Source of the DNA: an uncultured Clostridia bacterium
GTDB taxonomy: Bacteria > Bacillota > Clostridia > Christensenellales > Borkfalkiaceae
Assembly: GCA_947570625.1 (NCBI GenBank)
Contig: CANOUP010000004.1
Span: forward strand, 35,996-99,995
Length of the DNA stretch: 64,000 bases
Reading direction: 5' to 3'
Shown here: positions 24,401-31,813 of the stretch, piece after piece
How positions within the stretch are numbered: the stretch's first letter is position 1
Layout: the number at the start of each line of letters is the position of its first letter
Translations under genes and position numbers: made by a program
The notes under the pieces: generated by a model
What the model was told of the DNA's origin: nothing
The model's input: only the letters and a program-made list of their open reading frames with translations
The model's database searches: none

Positions 24401-25251
24401 GCGTTGCATTCCGCCTGCGTGTATTCGAGATAACCGTTTTCGAACGCGACGCAGTTATACATTATAACCTGACCGATATTGCCCGAATCCGACTTTGCGT
24501 ACAAATCCCAGCCGTCGTCCGAGTTGCGGTAAGCGACGCACCCGTCGAATACGTTGCCGTAACCTACGGTGAGCTTCGCCGCGAAGCCGTCGGCGTTTTC
24601 GCCGTAAGTTTCGTTGTCGTAGTTGTTGTGCGATGTGCAGTTTTTAATGAGGTTGTAACTGGGCCACTGGTGAATAAGCTTGTGACCGGAGTCCTGCCTG
24701 CCTATCTGCAAGCCCGTGTCGCGGTTGTTGTAGAATTCGCAGTACTCTATGGTGTTATAGCTTCCGCCTACGTACATACCGTTATCGCCCGCACCGCAAA
24801 TGTCGATGCCGTACCAGTATATATAATCGGAATACATTTCAACGCCGCGGTTGGTGGAAGCAAATTCCATTTCGCTGAAATCCAGAACAGCCTTTTCGCC
24901 GTCGGATCCTGCGTTTTTAATGGTGATGTTGTGTTTGTAAGTACCGCTCCTGTGCATTTGGATTTTTTCGCTCAGCTTATACACGCCGGGCTGGACGAGA
25001 ACGGTGTCGCCCGCTTTGAGAATATTTCCGCCGAGAAGCTTGGAAATTTCCATGGGCTTATTTTTTGCGCCCGTACCGTCGGCTTTCGCGTCGGCGGAAA
25101 CGTAATACACGGAACCGTATCCGTTATAGCCGCTGCCTTCGTCCCCGTTTCCGTTATCCGCGGGCTTACAGCCTGCGAACAGCGCGCCCGCCGTCACGGC
25201 AGACATTGCGAGTACGGCAACCGCCGATAAAATCTTATTATTCTTTTTCAT
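21436..25251 (-). CDS. PL9 pectate lyase lipoprotein with Ig-like and GLUG-repeat domains
   Basis: A 1271-residue surface lipoprotein with lipobox LFAGC and Cys28. Residues about 45-500 are a PL9 parallel beta-helix that cleaves polygalacturonate by calcium-dependent beta-elimination. The calcium-site segments are NADGFAAK and NSDDGWDLYAK, and the likely catalytic lysine lies in GNGFKLGG. Ig-like domains follow in the middle. The last third (about 950-1260) has repeated GLUG-type turns: VGALIG, VGGIIG, CGGIVG, AGGIIG. The ATG at 25251 has AGGAGGA at the right distance, while a TTG two codons earlier is too close. It is the second gene after the Ig-rich lipoprotein (21-bp gap) and the only exported depolymerase here. 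Confidence 0.92.
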   Translation of the reverse strand: MKKNNKILSAVAVLAMSAVTAGALFAGCKPADNGNGDEGSGYNGYGSVYYVSADAKADGTGAKNKPMEISKLLGGNILKAGDTVLVQPGVYKLSEKIQMHRSGTYKHNITIKNAGSDGEKAVLDFSEMEFASTNRGVEMYSDYIYWYGIDICGAGDNGMYVGGSYNTIEYCEFYNNRDTGLQIGRQDSGHKLIHQWPSYNLIKNCTSHNNYDNETYGENADGFAAKLTVGYGNVFDGCVAYRNSDDGWDLYAKSDSGNIGQVIMYNCVAFENGYLEYTQAECNALFPNFRTAFTEANPNSYKTRDGDGNGFKLGGSVMVGDVLLENCLSFANRMHGVTDNSNPGYLYIDGVTGYNNSAAVDDNAESKTFGQIIDAKNHDNHNNIDVARQNYSYNTVKNSLSVKDGYAKSLGEDEYRGSVTDSILLGANIANKVSGTIDADTVNEGQTSYTEQIESIVSEEVFEKLPYVREKDTQNYTFNISGLKDLGADYKGGPAVNTDRVHHKYRNADGSVNMGDILAIKDHSKLLGDKHIGSELNKTKWEDYAHFTEGTMPEEVKNSVSATLAKAKESLYLDTDTENCYQNFKIPTLFNLCNVSWTSSDDSILKVGADYDSSLSGSEYVWVDVNRPAQDTKIKLTATISLFGVSVQKEFEVNVKKDSPEVGSVYVVAGSTGEVIENGGTVIFDGYQQYAEPALKVTNGAYKKNDFNIDVSKFLREDQYNLTTKYEYATEDGKPYKAVGAYTPNVAGVYRITHTVTLKDNEASKNTMTYKIFVASTDADLDWAKYDSTNVPEGGTVGANISSVTVNRYGYTISGRPNSAVGYLYAYASTENKEPSAQDFYEADGVTLKENVSVNAFRATSIEYGFENDNNSAYYIYYALANGKKEIRHVYKESVAVVNIDSTASFKTIANGEKIGSEEPSRTIYMLTKCLDFSAVTDWTAKGSFSGVLNGAGHTVSNLTITGKKVNETALFNKVEGGTIMNIKFDNITLDASNGGAGNPFKQVGIVSRCYGGYFYNIQITDINVSGGQAVGALIGQLYENAPSYIEKVSVTNSDDTKSLYGPGNSVGGIIGLIQANADPVKEELKVYISDCYTNLKIGDTRYCGGIVGRYDTQKVTVKYYLEIDRCVSAGSMYATYNSAGGIIGAQQGNGTVKVSNSLFIGKLYHTYDVNNPRPLVTSQKNASGIFGAFVAAADVTITNCISILPEYNTAYQDGVEVETYFERKEILAPLFGTDDWTYHFRDNDDNRLTAPYLSLIFKGDWNCNCGETEE

Positions 25252-25272
25252 CTTCAAATTTCCTCCTCGCCT

Positions 25273-28200
25273 TTATGCCTTCGGGGTAATGACTATCAGG
25301 TAAATGCTCATACCCTTGTTGCTGCTTCCGACCTGATAAGCGCCGCCGCTTACATCGAAGCTGAACCCTTCGATACTGTTGCCCGCCGCCGTCTGCGCCG
25401 TAGGATTGGTATCCCCGTCAAACAGCTGTACAAATCTCATCGTAGTGTCGGAACTGCTTCCCGATTTTGCATATACGGTAACCGTGTAGTTTCCTGCCGC
25501 AAGAGTAAATCCGATACTCCTTGCCGACGCCGAACTCGTACCATTGGTCTTTATATAGTTAACCGTATCGACGCCGCCGACGGTGTTTGCCTGCGCCGTT
25601 ACGGTAACGTTTTTATCCGCCGCCGCGAGAATCTGTACGTCCGTAAGATACGAAGGACAGTTTTCAAACGTCAACTGGGTATTAGCCGTAAGTTCGCCCG
25701 CAGTAAGTCCGTTGAAATTTATGGAAACAGGCTCTTTCGGAGCTTCCTCTCCGCCTGCCTTCTTTTGCGCTTCCGCGCCGAACAGCCAGCCCATTCCGTC
25801 GGGTGTCGCCGCCGTGCCCGCTGTCTTGAACGTGAGCACATCGTCTTTATTAAGTTCAGCCGTTACCGCCCATACGGTTTTACGGGCAGTAATTTCCTTT
25901 GTTTGCGCTACGGTGCCGTTGACCGCATAGGATAAGGTTGCAACTTTGTTGGAGTTATATACTTTATTTGCATAAGTGACGTACAGGGTAAGCGTAATAT
26001 TTTCTTTCGCGGTTACAGTAAACCACTCGTCGAGGTACGCGTTCGATTCCAAAGCTATGCCGATGTCGGGATTGTGCAATTTGCTCTCGGTATCGGTAAA
26101 TTCGACCTTGTTCGACCCATTGTTGTTCTGTATGTTGCCGTATGCACCGCCGATAGATGTCGTCATCTTTGCGGACCCTGCATTAAGCGCAAACAGAGTG
26201 TTGCTTGCGATTTCGGCGCCCGCTTCGTACGCGGTAGCGGTGAAAGCTTCGGCAGAGCCTACGTTTTCGAGGAAGAACTCTTCATGTTCGTTAGCGTCCC
26301 CCGCAGGTACGTACTCGTTTACTTTTACAGTGATTTCGACCGTGAATTCGGTAACGCCCTCTACCGTCTTGTTGTTTTTAAGCGTAACGGTACCGACGAT
26401 TTTGTACGTTCCCGCTTCCGCTTCCCATGTTTCGGTAGTTATTTCCGTATTACCGCTGTAAAGCTTGTAAACAACGGTATTGTCCGTTCCGTTTATGGTT
26501 ATTATTTCGCCCGAAGCGGTGTTTGCGTGAAGCTCGATATCGTCCGTCTTGATGGCGGCGGAGGTTTCGCCTTCCGCAAGGTCGTACGCAGTCTGCGCTT
26601 TTACGGCTTTGACGCTGTTTACGTCCTCGCCGTTGACGGCGACGGGCGATTTTATCGCAATTTCGTAAGTCTTTTTATATTCGGTTCCGTTTGCCTTATA
26701 GGATACCTGAACGGTGCCCTTGCTGTTAAGCTTGGAAAGGTCGCCCGAGGTAAGCTTGACGGTCAAATCGTCGGCGGTAAGATTTACGGTCTTGTTCTTG
26801 TCGGTATCCACGGTGTGAACTTCTCTGAACTCAGCCGTAAGCCCTGCTTTGCTGATTTCCGTTTCGCCCGCAATATACTCCGTCTTTACGTTATCGGTAT
26901 TAATTTCGAATTCGTAGTTCGTTCTGTCAATGGAAGCGTCGAACACGTCGGTCTTTTCGATTTTGTATACACGCGTATTTCTGCCTGTGGCAATCGGAGC
27001 GGATTCGTCCTCAACCGTAACCGAATCAACCGTACAAAGCGTATATACACCGGCTTCGGGTACTATGAAAGTCAGAATTCTTGCCATATAAGGCACGGTT
27101 TCCGTCTTGTTGGGGTCTTCGGGAGTGGGCGCAGGTCTTTTCTGCATATCGCCCGAAACCATATAAACGTTACCGTCTTTCGTCGTGCCTTCTTTAATAT
27201 TTGCGTCAGTCACATCATAGACCGCAGATATATATTCGCCGTCGGCATTTTTCAATGCAATAGCGGATTTGTTACTGCTTCCCGTAGACCTTGCGCTGAC
27301 CATAAGCGTACCGAAGCCGTAGAATTCGATATTTAACGCGTCATTTCTTATTTCAAGGCAACCGTTATCCTGTTTAGGGCGGTATTTCAATACAACATTG
27401 CTGTTTTCGCCTTTTTTAAGGAAAGAATTATCTCCCGTCAAATGCTCTTGGGTGAGATCCGTATCACCGGAAGCAATACCTAACGCTTCTCTGTTAAACT
27501 CTTTCTTTTCGTTTAACAGCTTTTCGTTTTTCGTAACAGTATAAGGTACGGAAACCGTTTTGGTTTCCCCGTCCTCGGTATAAGCTACGGTCACGCTGTT
27601 TTCCGCGGGAAGAACTGTTATTATGCTTCCTATCAAAAGACCAGCGTCGCCCTTCTTGACCTCTTTCGTAAGCCCGCTGTTGTAGGTGACAACGAAATTC
27701 CAGGTGGAAGTCATAGATTCCACGGGCGACTGTACCTGCGTGAACACAGCCGTTTCGTCGTCGGCTTTAAGCTCGATTTCGGTAACGGGGTCGAGAATTT
27801 CTATAAAGAAGAACGCGGAAGTAGAGTTATAAGTCGCATAAACGGTATAAACGCCCTTCTGCAAGCCTTGGAGATTGTCTATCTTTTCGCCGTTTTTGAA
27901 GTAAGAGAGAGTATAACCGTCAGTTTCTTCCGCCTTTGCGGGTATTTCCTCAGTCCTGTCCACTTCGAGATTGGCGTCCACGTTGTAGACCGAGAAACCC
28001 TCGGATATGTTTTCGATATTCACTCCTTCGGGCCCCGATATGTAGTATTCGGTATCGAACCCCTCTTTGAGTTCGATTGTTATACCGCCGATTGCGGGGG
28101 TGACGCCTACGACTTTAACTTCGTAGTTCGCCGAACGCGTAACGTTCGCGTGGGTATAGCTTACGTAAATTACGTAAGTGCCTACGGCGTCCTTGTTGTA

Positions 28201-28608
28201 TTGACCGTAATCCACCTTTACGTCGGTTACGGTTTCCGTTTTATATTCCAGCTCCGCCGCGCCTGTTATAAGGTGCTTTGTTTCTTCGTACTTGATGAGC
28301 GACTCTACCGAAGCGTATTTTGCGCTGACGGCGGGCTTTTTCGAAGTATCGAATTCCTCCCCGTACGCATACTCGGTTTTAACGCCCTCGACGTTAAGAA
28401 GAATCGATTGAAGCACCCAACCGTCGGCAGGGGTCAAAGGCTCGTCGTCCTCGTCCTCGTATTTGCCGGACAAAACATCGTCGTCGGGATTTACTTTATT
28501 TCCGGAATTGTCTTCGCCGTTCCCGTTTTTACAGCCGAACGAAAACGCAAGCGCAAATACCGCAACAAACGACAGAATTGCAAGCAGTAAGGATTTTTTC
28601 TTGTTCAT
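25273..28608 (-). CDS. Very large Ig-rich surface lipoprotein
   Basis: A 1111-residue lipoprotein (lipobox FSFGC, Cys26) with an acidic linker after the anchor (NPDDDVLSGKYEDEDDEP). The body is a string of Ig-like or Big-type beta domains with recurring GTYVIYVSYTHA, GVYTVYATYNS and GTYKIVGTVTLK turns. Two jelly-roll-like regions, near residues 370-500 and at the C-terminus, share ARSTGSSNKSAI / YAKSGSSSDTTMRF-type sequences that suggest carbohydrate binding. No catalytic motif is evident. It precedes the PL9 gene in one operon and probably binds pectin or scaffolds the lyase on the cell surface. The ATG at 28608 has GGAGGG before it. Confidence 0.8.
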   Translation of the reverse strand: MNKKKSLLLAILSFVAVFALAFSFGCKNGNGEDNSGNKVNPDDDVLSGKYEDEDDEPLTPADGWVLQSILLNVEGVKTEYAYGEEFDTSKKPAVSAKYASVESLIKYEETKHLITGAAELEYKTETVTDVKVDYGQYNKDAVGTYVIYVSYTHANVTRSANYEVKVVGVTPAIGGITIELKEGFDTEYYISGPEGVNIENISEGFSVYNVDANLEVDRTEEIPAKAEETDGYTLSYFKNGEKIDNLQGLQKGVYTVYATYNSTSAFFFIEILDPVTEIELKADDETAVFTQVQSPVESMTSTWNFVVTYNSGLTKEVKKGDAGLLIGSIITVLPAENSVTVAYTEDGETKTVSVPYTVTKNEKLLNEKKEFNREALGIASGDTDLTQEHLTGDNSFLKKGENSNVVLKYRPKQDNGCLEIRNDALNIEFYGFGTLMVSARSTGSSNKSAIALKNADGEYISAVYDVTDANIKEGTTKDGNVYMVSGDMQKRPAPTPEDPNKTETVPYMARILTFIVPEAGVYTLCTVDSVTVEDESAPIATGRNTRVYKIEKTDVFDASIDRTNYEFEINTDNVKTEYIAGETEISKAGLTAEFREVHTVDTDKNKTVNLTADDLTVKLTSGDLSKLNSKGTVQVSYKANGTEYKKTYEIAIKSPVAVNGEDVNSVKAVKAQTAYDLAEGETSAAIKTDDIELHANTASGEIITINGTDNTVVYKLYSGNTEITTETWEAEAGTYKIVGTVTLKNNKTVEGVTEFTVEITVKVNEYVPAGDANEHEEFFLENVGSAEAFTATAYEAGAEIASNTLFALNAGSAKMTTSIGGAYGNIQNNNGSNKVEFTDTESKLHNPDIGIALESNAYLDEWFTVTAKENITLTLYVTYANKVYNSNKVATLSYAVNGTVAQTKEITARKTVWAVTAELNKDDVLTFKTAGTAATPDGMGWLFGAEAQKKAGGEEAPKEPVSINFNGLTAGELTANTQLTFENCPSYLTDVQILAAADKNVTVTAQANTVGGVDTVNYIKTNGTSSASARSIGFTLAAGNYTVTVYAKSGSSSDTTMRFVQLFDGDTNPTAQTAAGNSIEGFSFDVSGGAYQVGSSNKGMSIYLIVITPKA

Positions 28609-28630
28609 TTTTCCCTCCATTTATTATTTA

Positions 28631-28740
28631 CCGATTTTTTCGTTAAAGCATTTGAAGGTTTTTAAGCTTACGACGTCGTAAGCTCCCCGCATAAAAATAT
28701 GCGAAAAATTCCGTATATGCTTAAAAACCGAAAAAATCGG
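28631..28740 (-). ncRNA. Structured 5' leader of the Ig-lipoprotein/PL9 operon
   Basis: The leader forms a nested fold. The outer 12-bp perfect stem pairs 28631-28642 with 28729-28740. A second 11-bp stem pairs 28657-28667 with 28719-28729. Enclosed are a 20-bp palindrome (28665-28684) and a hairpin CGCATA/TATGCG (28688-28703). It lies between the promoter at 28756-28784 and the SD at 28613-28618. It could be a cis-regulatory RNA or a stabilising element. I cannot match it to a known riboswitch class. Confidence 0.65.
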
Positions 28741-28755
28741 ATTTTGGCATACACA

Positions 28756-28784
28756 ATATTATCACTAAACCATTTATATGTCAA
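28756..28784 (-). promoter_or_regulatory. Promoter of the Ig-lipoprotein/PL9 operon
   Basis: On the minus strand: TTGACA (28779-28784), 17-bp spacer, TAATAT (28756-28761). Start of transcription is expected near 28749, just before the structured leader, giving a 5' UTR of about 140 nt. Between it and the uxaC terminator (about 28785-28885) I see only AT-rich DNA. Confidence 0.8.
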
Positions 28785-28885
28785 CACTTAAAATTAAAAT
28801 ATTTTACCTTTTTTGGTATCTGTTTGCATACTTATTTTAAAAATTTGTAAATATTTGACAAAAACGGTTATTCCGAAACATAAAT

Positions 28886-28912
28886 ACCGCGGACGCAGTA
28901 TGCGTCCGCGGT
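28886..28912 (-). terminator. Terminator of the uronate operon
   Basis: A 12-bp perfect stem (28886-28897 with 28901-28912) with a 3-nt loop, followed on the minus strand by ATTTATGTTT. It lies 16 bp past the uxaC stop. Confidence 0.8.
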
Positions 28913-28928
28913 TCGATATTTGTTTTCT

Positions 28929-30341
28929 TTAAAATCCGAAGTAGTCCTTCGCGTTGTTGTAGCACACGTCCTCGACTATGCGTCCGAGGGTGTCCAGCTC
29001 GCTTTCGGGATACTGTCCGCTTTCGACCAGTTCGCCGAGCATACGGCACAAAAGACGCCTGTAATACTCGTGGCGGGGATATGCGAGGAAGGAACGGCTG
29101 TCGGTTAACATACCGACGGACTGCGCGATTAAACCCGTCTGCATAAGCGTTTCGAGGTTTTGGCGCATACCGTCGAGCTGGTCGAGGAACCACCACGCCG
29201 TGCCTACCTGAACCCTGCCTTTTACGCCCTCTTTCTGGAAACAGCCCGCAAGCACGGTAAGCGCGTAGTTGTCGCGGGGGTTAAGGCAGTACAAAATGGT
29301 TTTGGGCAGACTGCCGTCACGGTCAAGCTCGCCTAAAAGCGCGGAAAGCTTTTCCATATATACTGCGTCCTCGATGGCGTCGTAACCGGTATCGGGTCCT
29401 ATCTTTTCGAGCATGCTCTTGGAATTGTTCCTCAGCGCGCCGATATGATACTGCTGTACCCAGCCGTACTTGGCGTATTCCCTGCCGAGGAATACGAGTA
29501 TGTAGCCCTTGTATTTGTCCTGCTCCTCTTCGGTTATAGTCCCGCCCTTCATCGCTTTGCGGAAAACGGCGTCGGCTTCTTCATAGGTCGCGGGCGCGTA
29601 GCGGACCACGTCGAGCGCGTGGTCGGAAAGCTTGCTTCCCATTTCGTCGAAGAATTTTATTCTGTCGGCAAGCGCGGAGCACAAGCCTTTCAAGTCTTTA
29701 ACGGGTTTGCCTGTAACCTCCGCAAGCTTATTTACCCAGTCTTTGAACCAGGAAAGTTCTGCGTTGATTGCTTTGTCGGGTCTGAAAGCGGGACGGACCT
29801 TTACTTTAAGCGTAGGGTCCCCGTTCATTTTTTTATGCCATTCCAGACTGTCGACGGGGTCGTCGGTGGTGCAGACGGTCTTTACGTTGAACTTGTACAT
29901 CATCTCGCGCGCGGTAAGCGTTTCGAGAACCTTGTTCGCCTTGTCCCAGATGACTTTTGCGTTACCGGCGTTTATTATTTCTTCTATGCCGAAATACCTT
30001 CTCATTTCGAGATGCGACCAGTGGTAAAGCGGGTTGCCTACGAAATAGGGCATTGATTCGGTAAACTGCAAATACTTTTTATAGTCGTCGTCGGGACCCG
30101 ATATAGAATCTTCTTCATAGCCCCGCGCGCGCAACGCACGCCATTTATAATGGTCGCCGTACCTGTCGCCCGCGCCCAGCCATACCTCGGCAAGATTTCT
30201 GAATTTCTTGTCCTCGTAAATTTCCTTGGGCTGTAAATGACAGTGATAGTCTATAATAGGCATTTTCTCGGCGTGCTCGTGGTAGAGTTTTTTCGCCGTT
30301 TCGGTGTCGAGAAGAAAATCTTTATCCATAAAAGCTTTCAT
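28929..30341 (-). CDS. uxaC: Glucuronate/galacturonate isomerase
   Basis: A 470-residue UxaC of the amidohydrolase superfamily that converts D-galacturonate to tagaturonate (and glucuronate to fructuronate) in the cytoplasm. Recognisable are the metal-site start PIIDYHCHLQPKEI, WLGAGDRYGDHYKWRALRARG, and LTDSRSFLAYPRHEYYRRL near the C-terminus. Length is family-typical. Its ATG overlaps the uxaA stop by one base (TAATG), and AGGAG lies at proper distance. It is the last gene of the uronate operon, feeding UxaB. Confidence 0.96.
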   Translation of the reverse strand: MKAFMDKDFLLDTETAKKLYHEHAEKMPIIDYHCHLQPKEIYEDKKFRNLAEVWLGAGDRYGDHYKWRALRARGYEEDSISGPDDDYKKYLQFTESMPYFVGNPLYHWSHLEMRRYFGIEEIINAGNAKVIWDKANKVLETLTAREMMYKFNVKTVCTTDDPVDSLEWHKKMNGDPTLKVKVRPAFRPDKAINAELSWFKDWVNKLAEVTGKPVKDLKGLCSALADRIKFFDEMGSKLSDHALDVVRYAPATYEEADAVFRKAMKGGTITEEEQDKYKGYILVFLGREYAKYGWVQQYHIGALRNNSKSMLEKIGPDTGYDAIEDAVYMEKLSALLGELDRDGSLPKTILYCLNPRDNYALTVLAGCFQKEGVKGRVQVGTAWWFLDQLDGMRQNLETLMQTGLIAQSVGMLTDSRSFLAYPRHEYYRRLLCRMLGELVESGQYPESELDTLGRIVEDVCYNNAKDYFGF

Positions 30342-31813
30342 TATAAAGTTACTCCTGTTTTGAAAATAGCAATTTCTTTGGTATTGTTTATTTCGTTTTT
30401 GGTAAGCTTACCGCCGGCGACGGCAACGATTAAATCAATCAGCTTTTCAAGCTGGGTGTCGAAATCGCTGTCCAATACCGCGCCTGCGTTGAAGTCTATC
30501 CAGTTGCTCTTTTTCTCGGCAAGCTCGGTATTCGTTGCTATTTTAACCGTGGGAATAAACCCGCCGAAGGGCGTGCCCCTGCCCGTGGTGAAAAGCACGA
30601 GGTGACAGCCCGAAGCGCCGAGATTTGTTACCGCGCACATATCGTTGCCCGGTCCGTTCAAAAGATTTAGCCCCTTTGCCGTGATATAGCCGTCGTCGAA
30701 AACTACGTCCTCGACGGGGCCCGAACCCGATTTCTGCGTACAGCCGAGCGACTTGTCTTCAAGCGTGGTTATGCCCCCTTCCTTATTGCCGGGCGAGGGA
30801 TTTTCGTAGACGGTCTGCCCGTTTCTGCGGAAATAGTCCTTGAAATCGTTGATTAGCCTTACTACCTTATCGAACGTTTCCTCGTCCTTAGCCCTGTTCA
30901 TGAGAAGCTGTTCCGCGCCGAACATTTCGGGCACTTCGGAAAGCACCGTCGTTCCGCCCGCCGAAACGATATAATCGCTGAACCTGCCTACGAGCGGGTT
31001 GGCGGTAATGCCCGAAAGCCCGTCCGAGCCCCCGCATTTAAGACCTATTTTAAGGCAGGAAATATCCTCTTCTTCACGGCTGTCCTTCTTTATTTCGCCC
31101 GCAATCTGCGCAAGCAGGTTTACGCCCGCTTCTATTTCGTCCTCGGTTTCCTGACAGACGAGGAATTTTATCCTCTTTTCGTCTATCTCCCCGAGCCCTT
31201 CGCGGAAGGTTTTCATCGTGTTGTTTTCACAGCCCAGTCCCAGAACGAGCACCCCGCCCGCGTTGGGGTGGCGCACCATTTTCTGTAAAATGAGCTTTGT
31301 TCTCTCGTGGTCGTCGCCTAACTGCGAACAGCCGTAAGGGTGGGTATATGCAAACACTCCGTCGAAGCCGTTTGTGCCGTAACGGTTTCTGAAAGTTTCG
31401 AGTATGAGTTTAGCCTGACCGTTGACGCAGCCGACGGTGGGAATTATCCACAGCTCGTTCCTTATTCCCACTTCGCCGTTCGCCCTGCGGTATACCTTGA
31501 CCGTTCTCGGCGTTACGGGATTTAGCTCGGTCGAAACCTTATTGTAAGAATATTCGAGGTTTTCCGAAAGGTTGGTCCTCGCATTGTGGGTGTGGACGTG
31601 CTCGCCCGCCGAAATATTCTGCGTAGCGCGCGCTATTGGATTGCCGTATTTTATAATCTGCTCGCCCTCTTCGATGAAGGTTATCGCAAACTTGTGCCCC
31701 TTGGCAATGTCCTCGGCAAGGGTTACGTTCTCGTGAACCTCGCCCGCTTTTATGTCGGCAAGCGCAACCGCAACATTGTCCGACTCGTTTATTATCAACG
31801 TCTGTTTAGCCAT
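30341..31813 (-). CDS. uxaA: Altronate dehydratase
   Basis: A 490-residue UxaA that dehydrates D-altronate to 2-keto-3-deoxygluconate. It is the fused form: an N-terminal SAF-like part (residues 1-95, with GHKFAITFIEEGEQIIKYG) and the large catalytic part with GYPRANGEVG-like, AYTHPYGCSQLG, GLGCENN and KCGGSDGLSGITANP motifs. Cysteines in these motifs fit an iron-dependent site. It overlaps uxaB by 8 bp and uxaC by 1 bp, so translation is coupled. Confidence 0.96.
   Translation of the reverse strand: MAKQTLIINESDNVAVALADIKAGEVHENVTLAEDIAKGHKFAITFIEEGEQIIKYGNPIARATQNISAGEHVHTHNARTNLSENLEYSYNKVSTELNPVTPRTVKVYRRANGEVGIRNELWIIPTVGCVNGQAKLILETFRNRYGTNGFDGVFAYTHPYGCSQLGDDHERTKLILQKMVRHPNAGGVLVLGLGCENNTMKTFREGLGEIDEKRIKFLVCQETEDEIEAGVNLLAQIAGEIKKDSREEEDISCLKIGLKCGGSDGLSGITANPLVGRFSDYIVSAGGTTVLSEVPEMFGAEQLLMNRAKDEETFDKVVRLINDFKDYFRRNGQTVYENPSPGNKEGGITTLEDKSLGCTQKSGSGPVEDVVFDDGYITAKGLNLLNGPGNDMCAVTNLGASGCHLVLFTTGRGTPFGGFIPTVKIATNTELAEKKSNWIDFNAGAVLDSDFDTQLEKLIDLIVAVAGGKLTKNEINNTKEIAIFKTGVTL

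Noticed and set aside
21532-25230. Very long open frame on the plus strand opposite the PL9 gene
   Set aside because: It mirrors the codon structure of the real minus-strand gene, gives a low-complexity Val/Arg-rich protein, has no SD, and overlaps clear PL9, Ig and GLUG domains.
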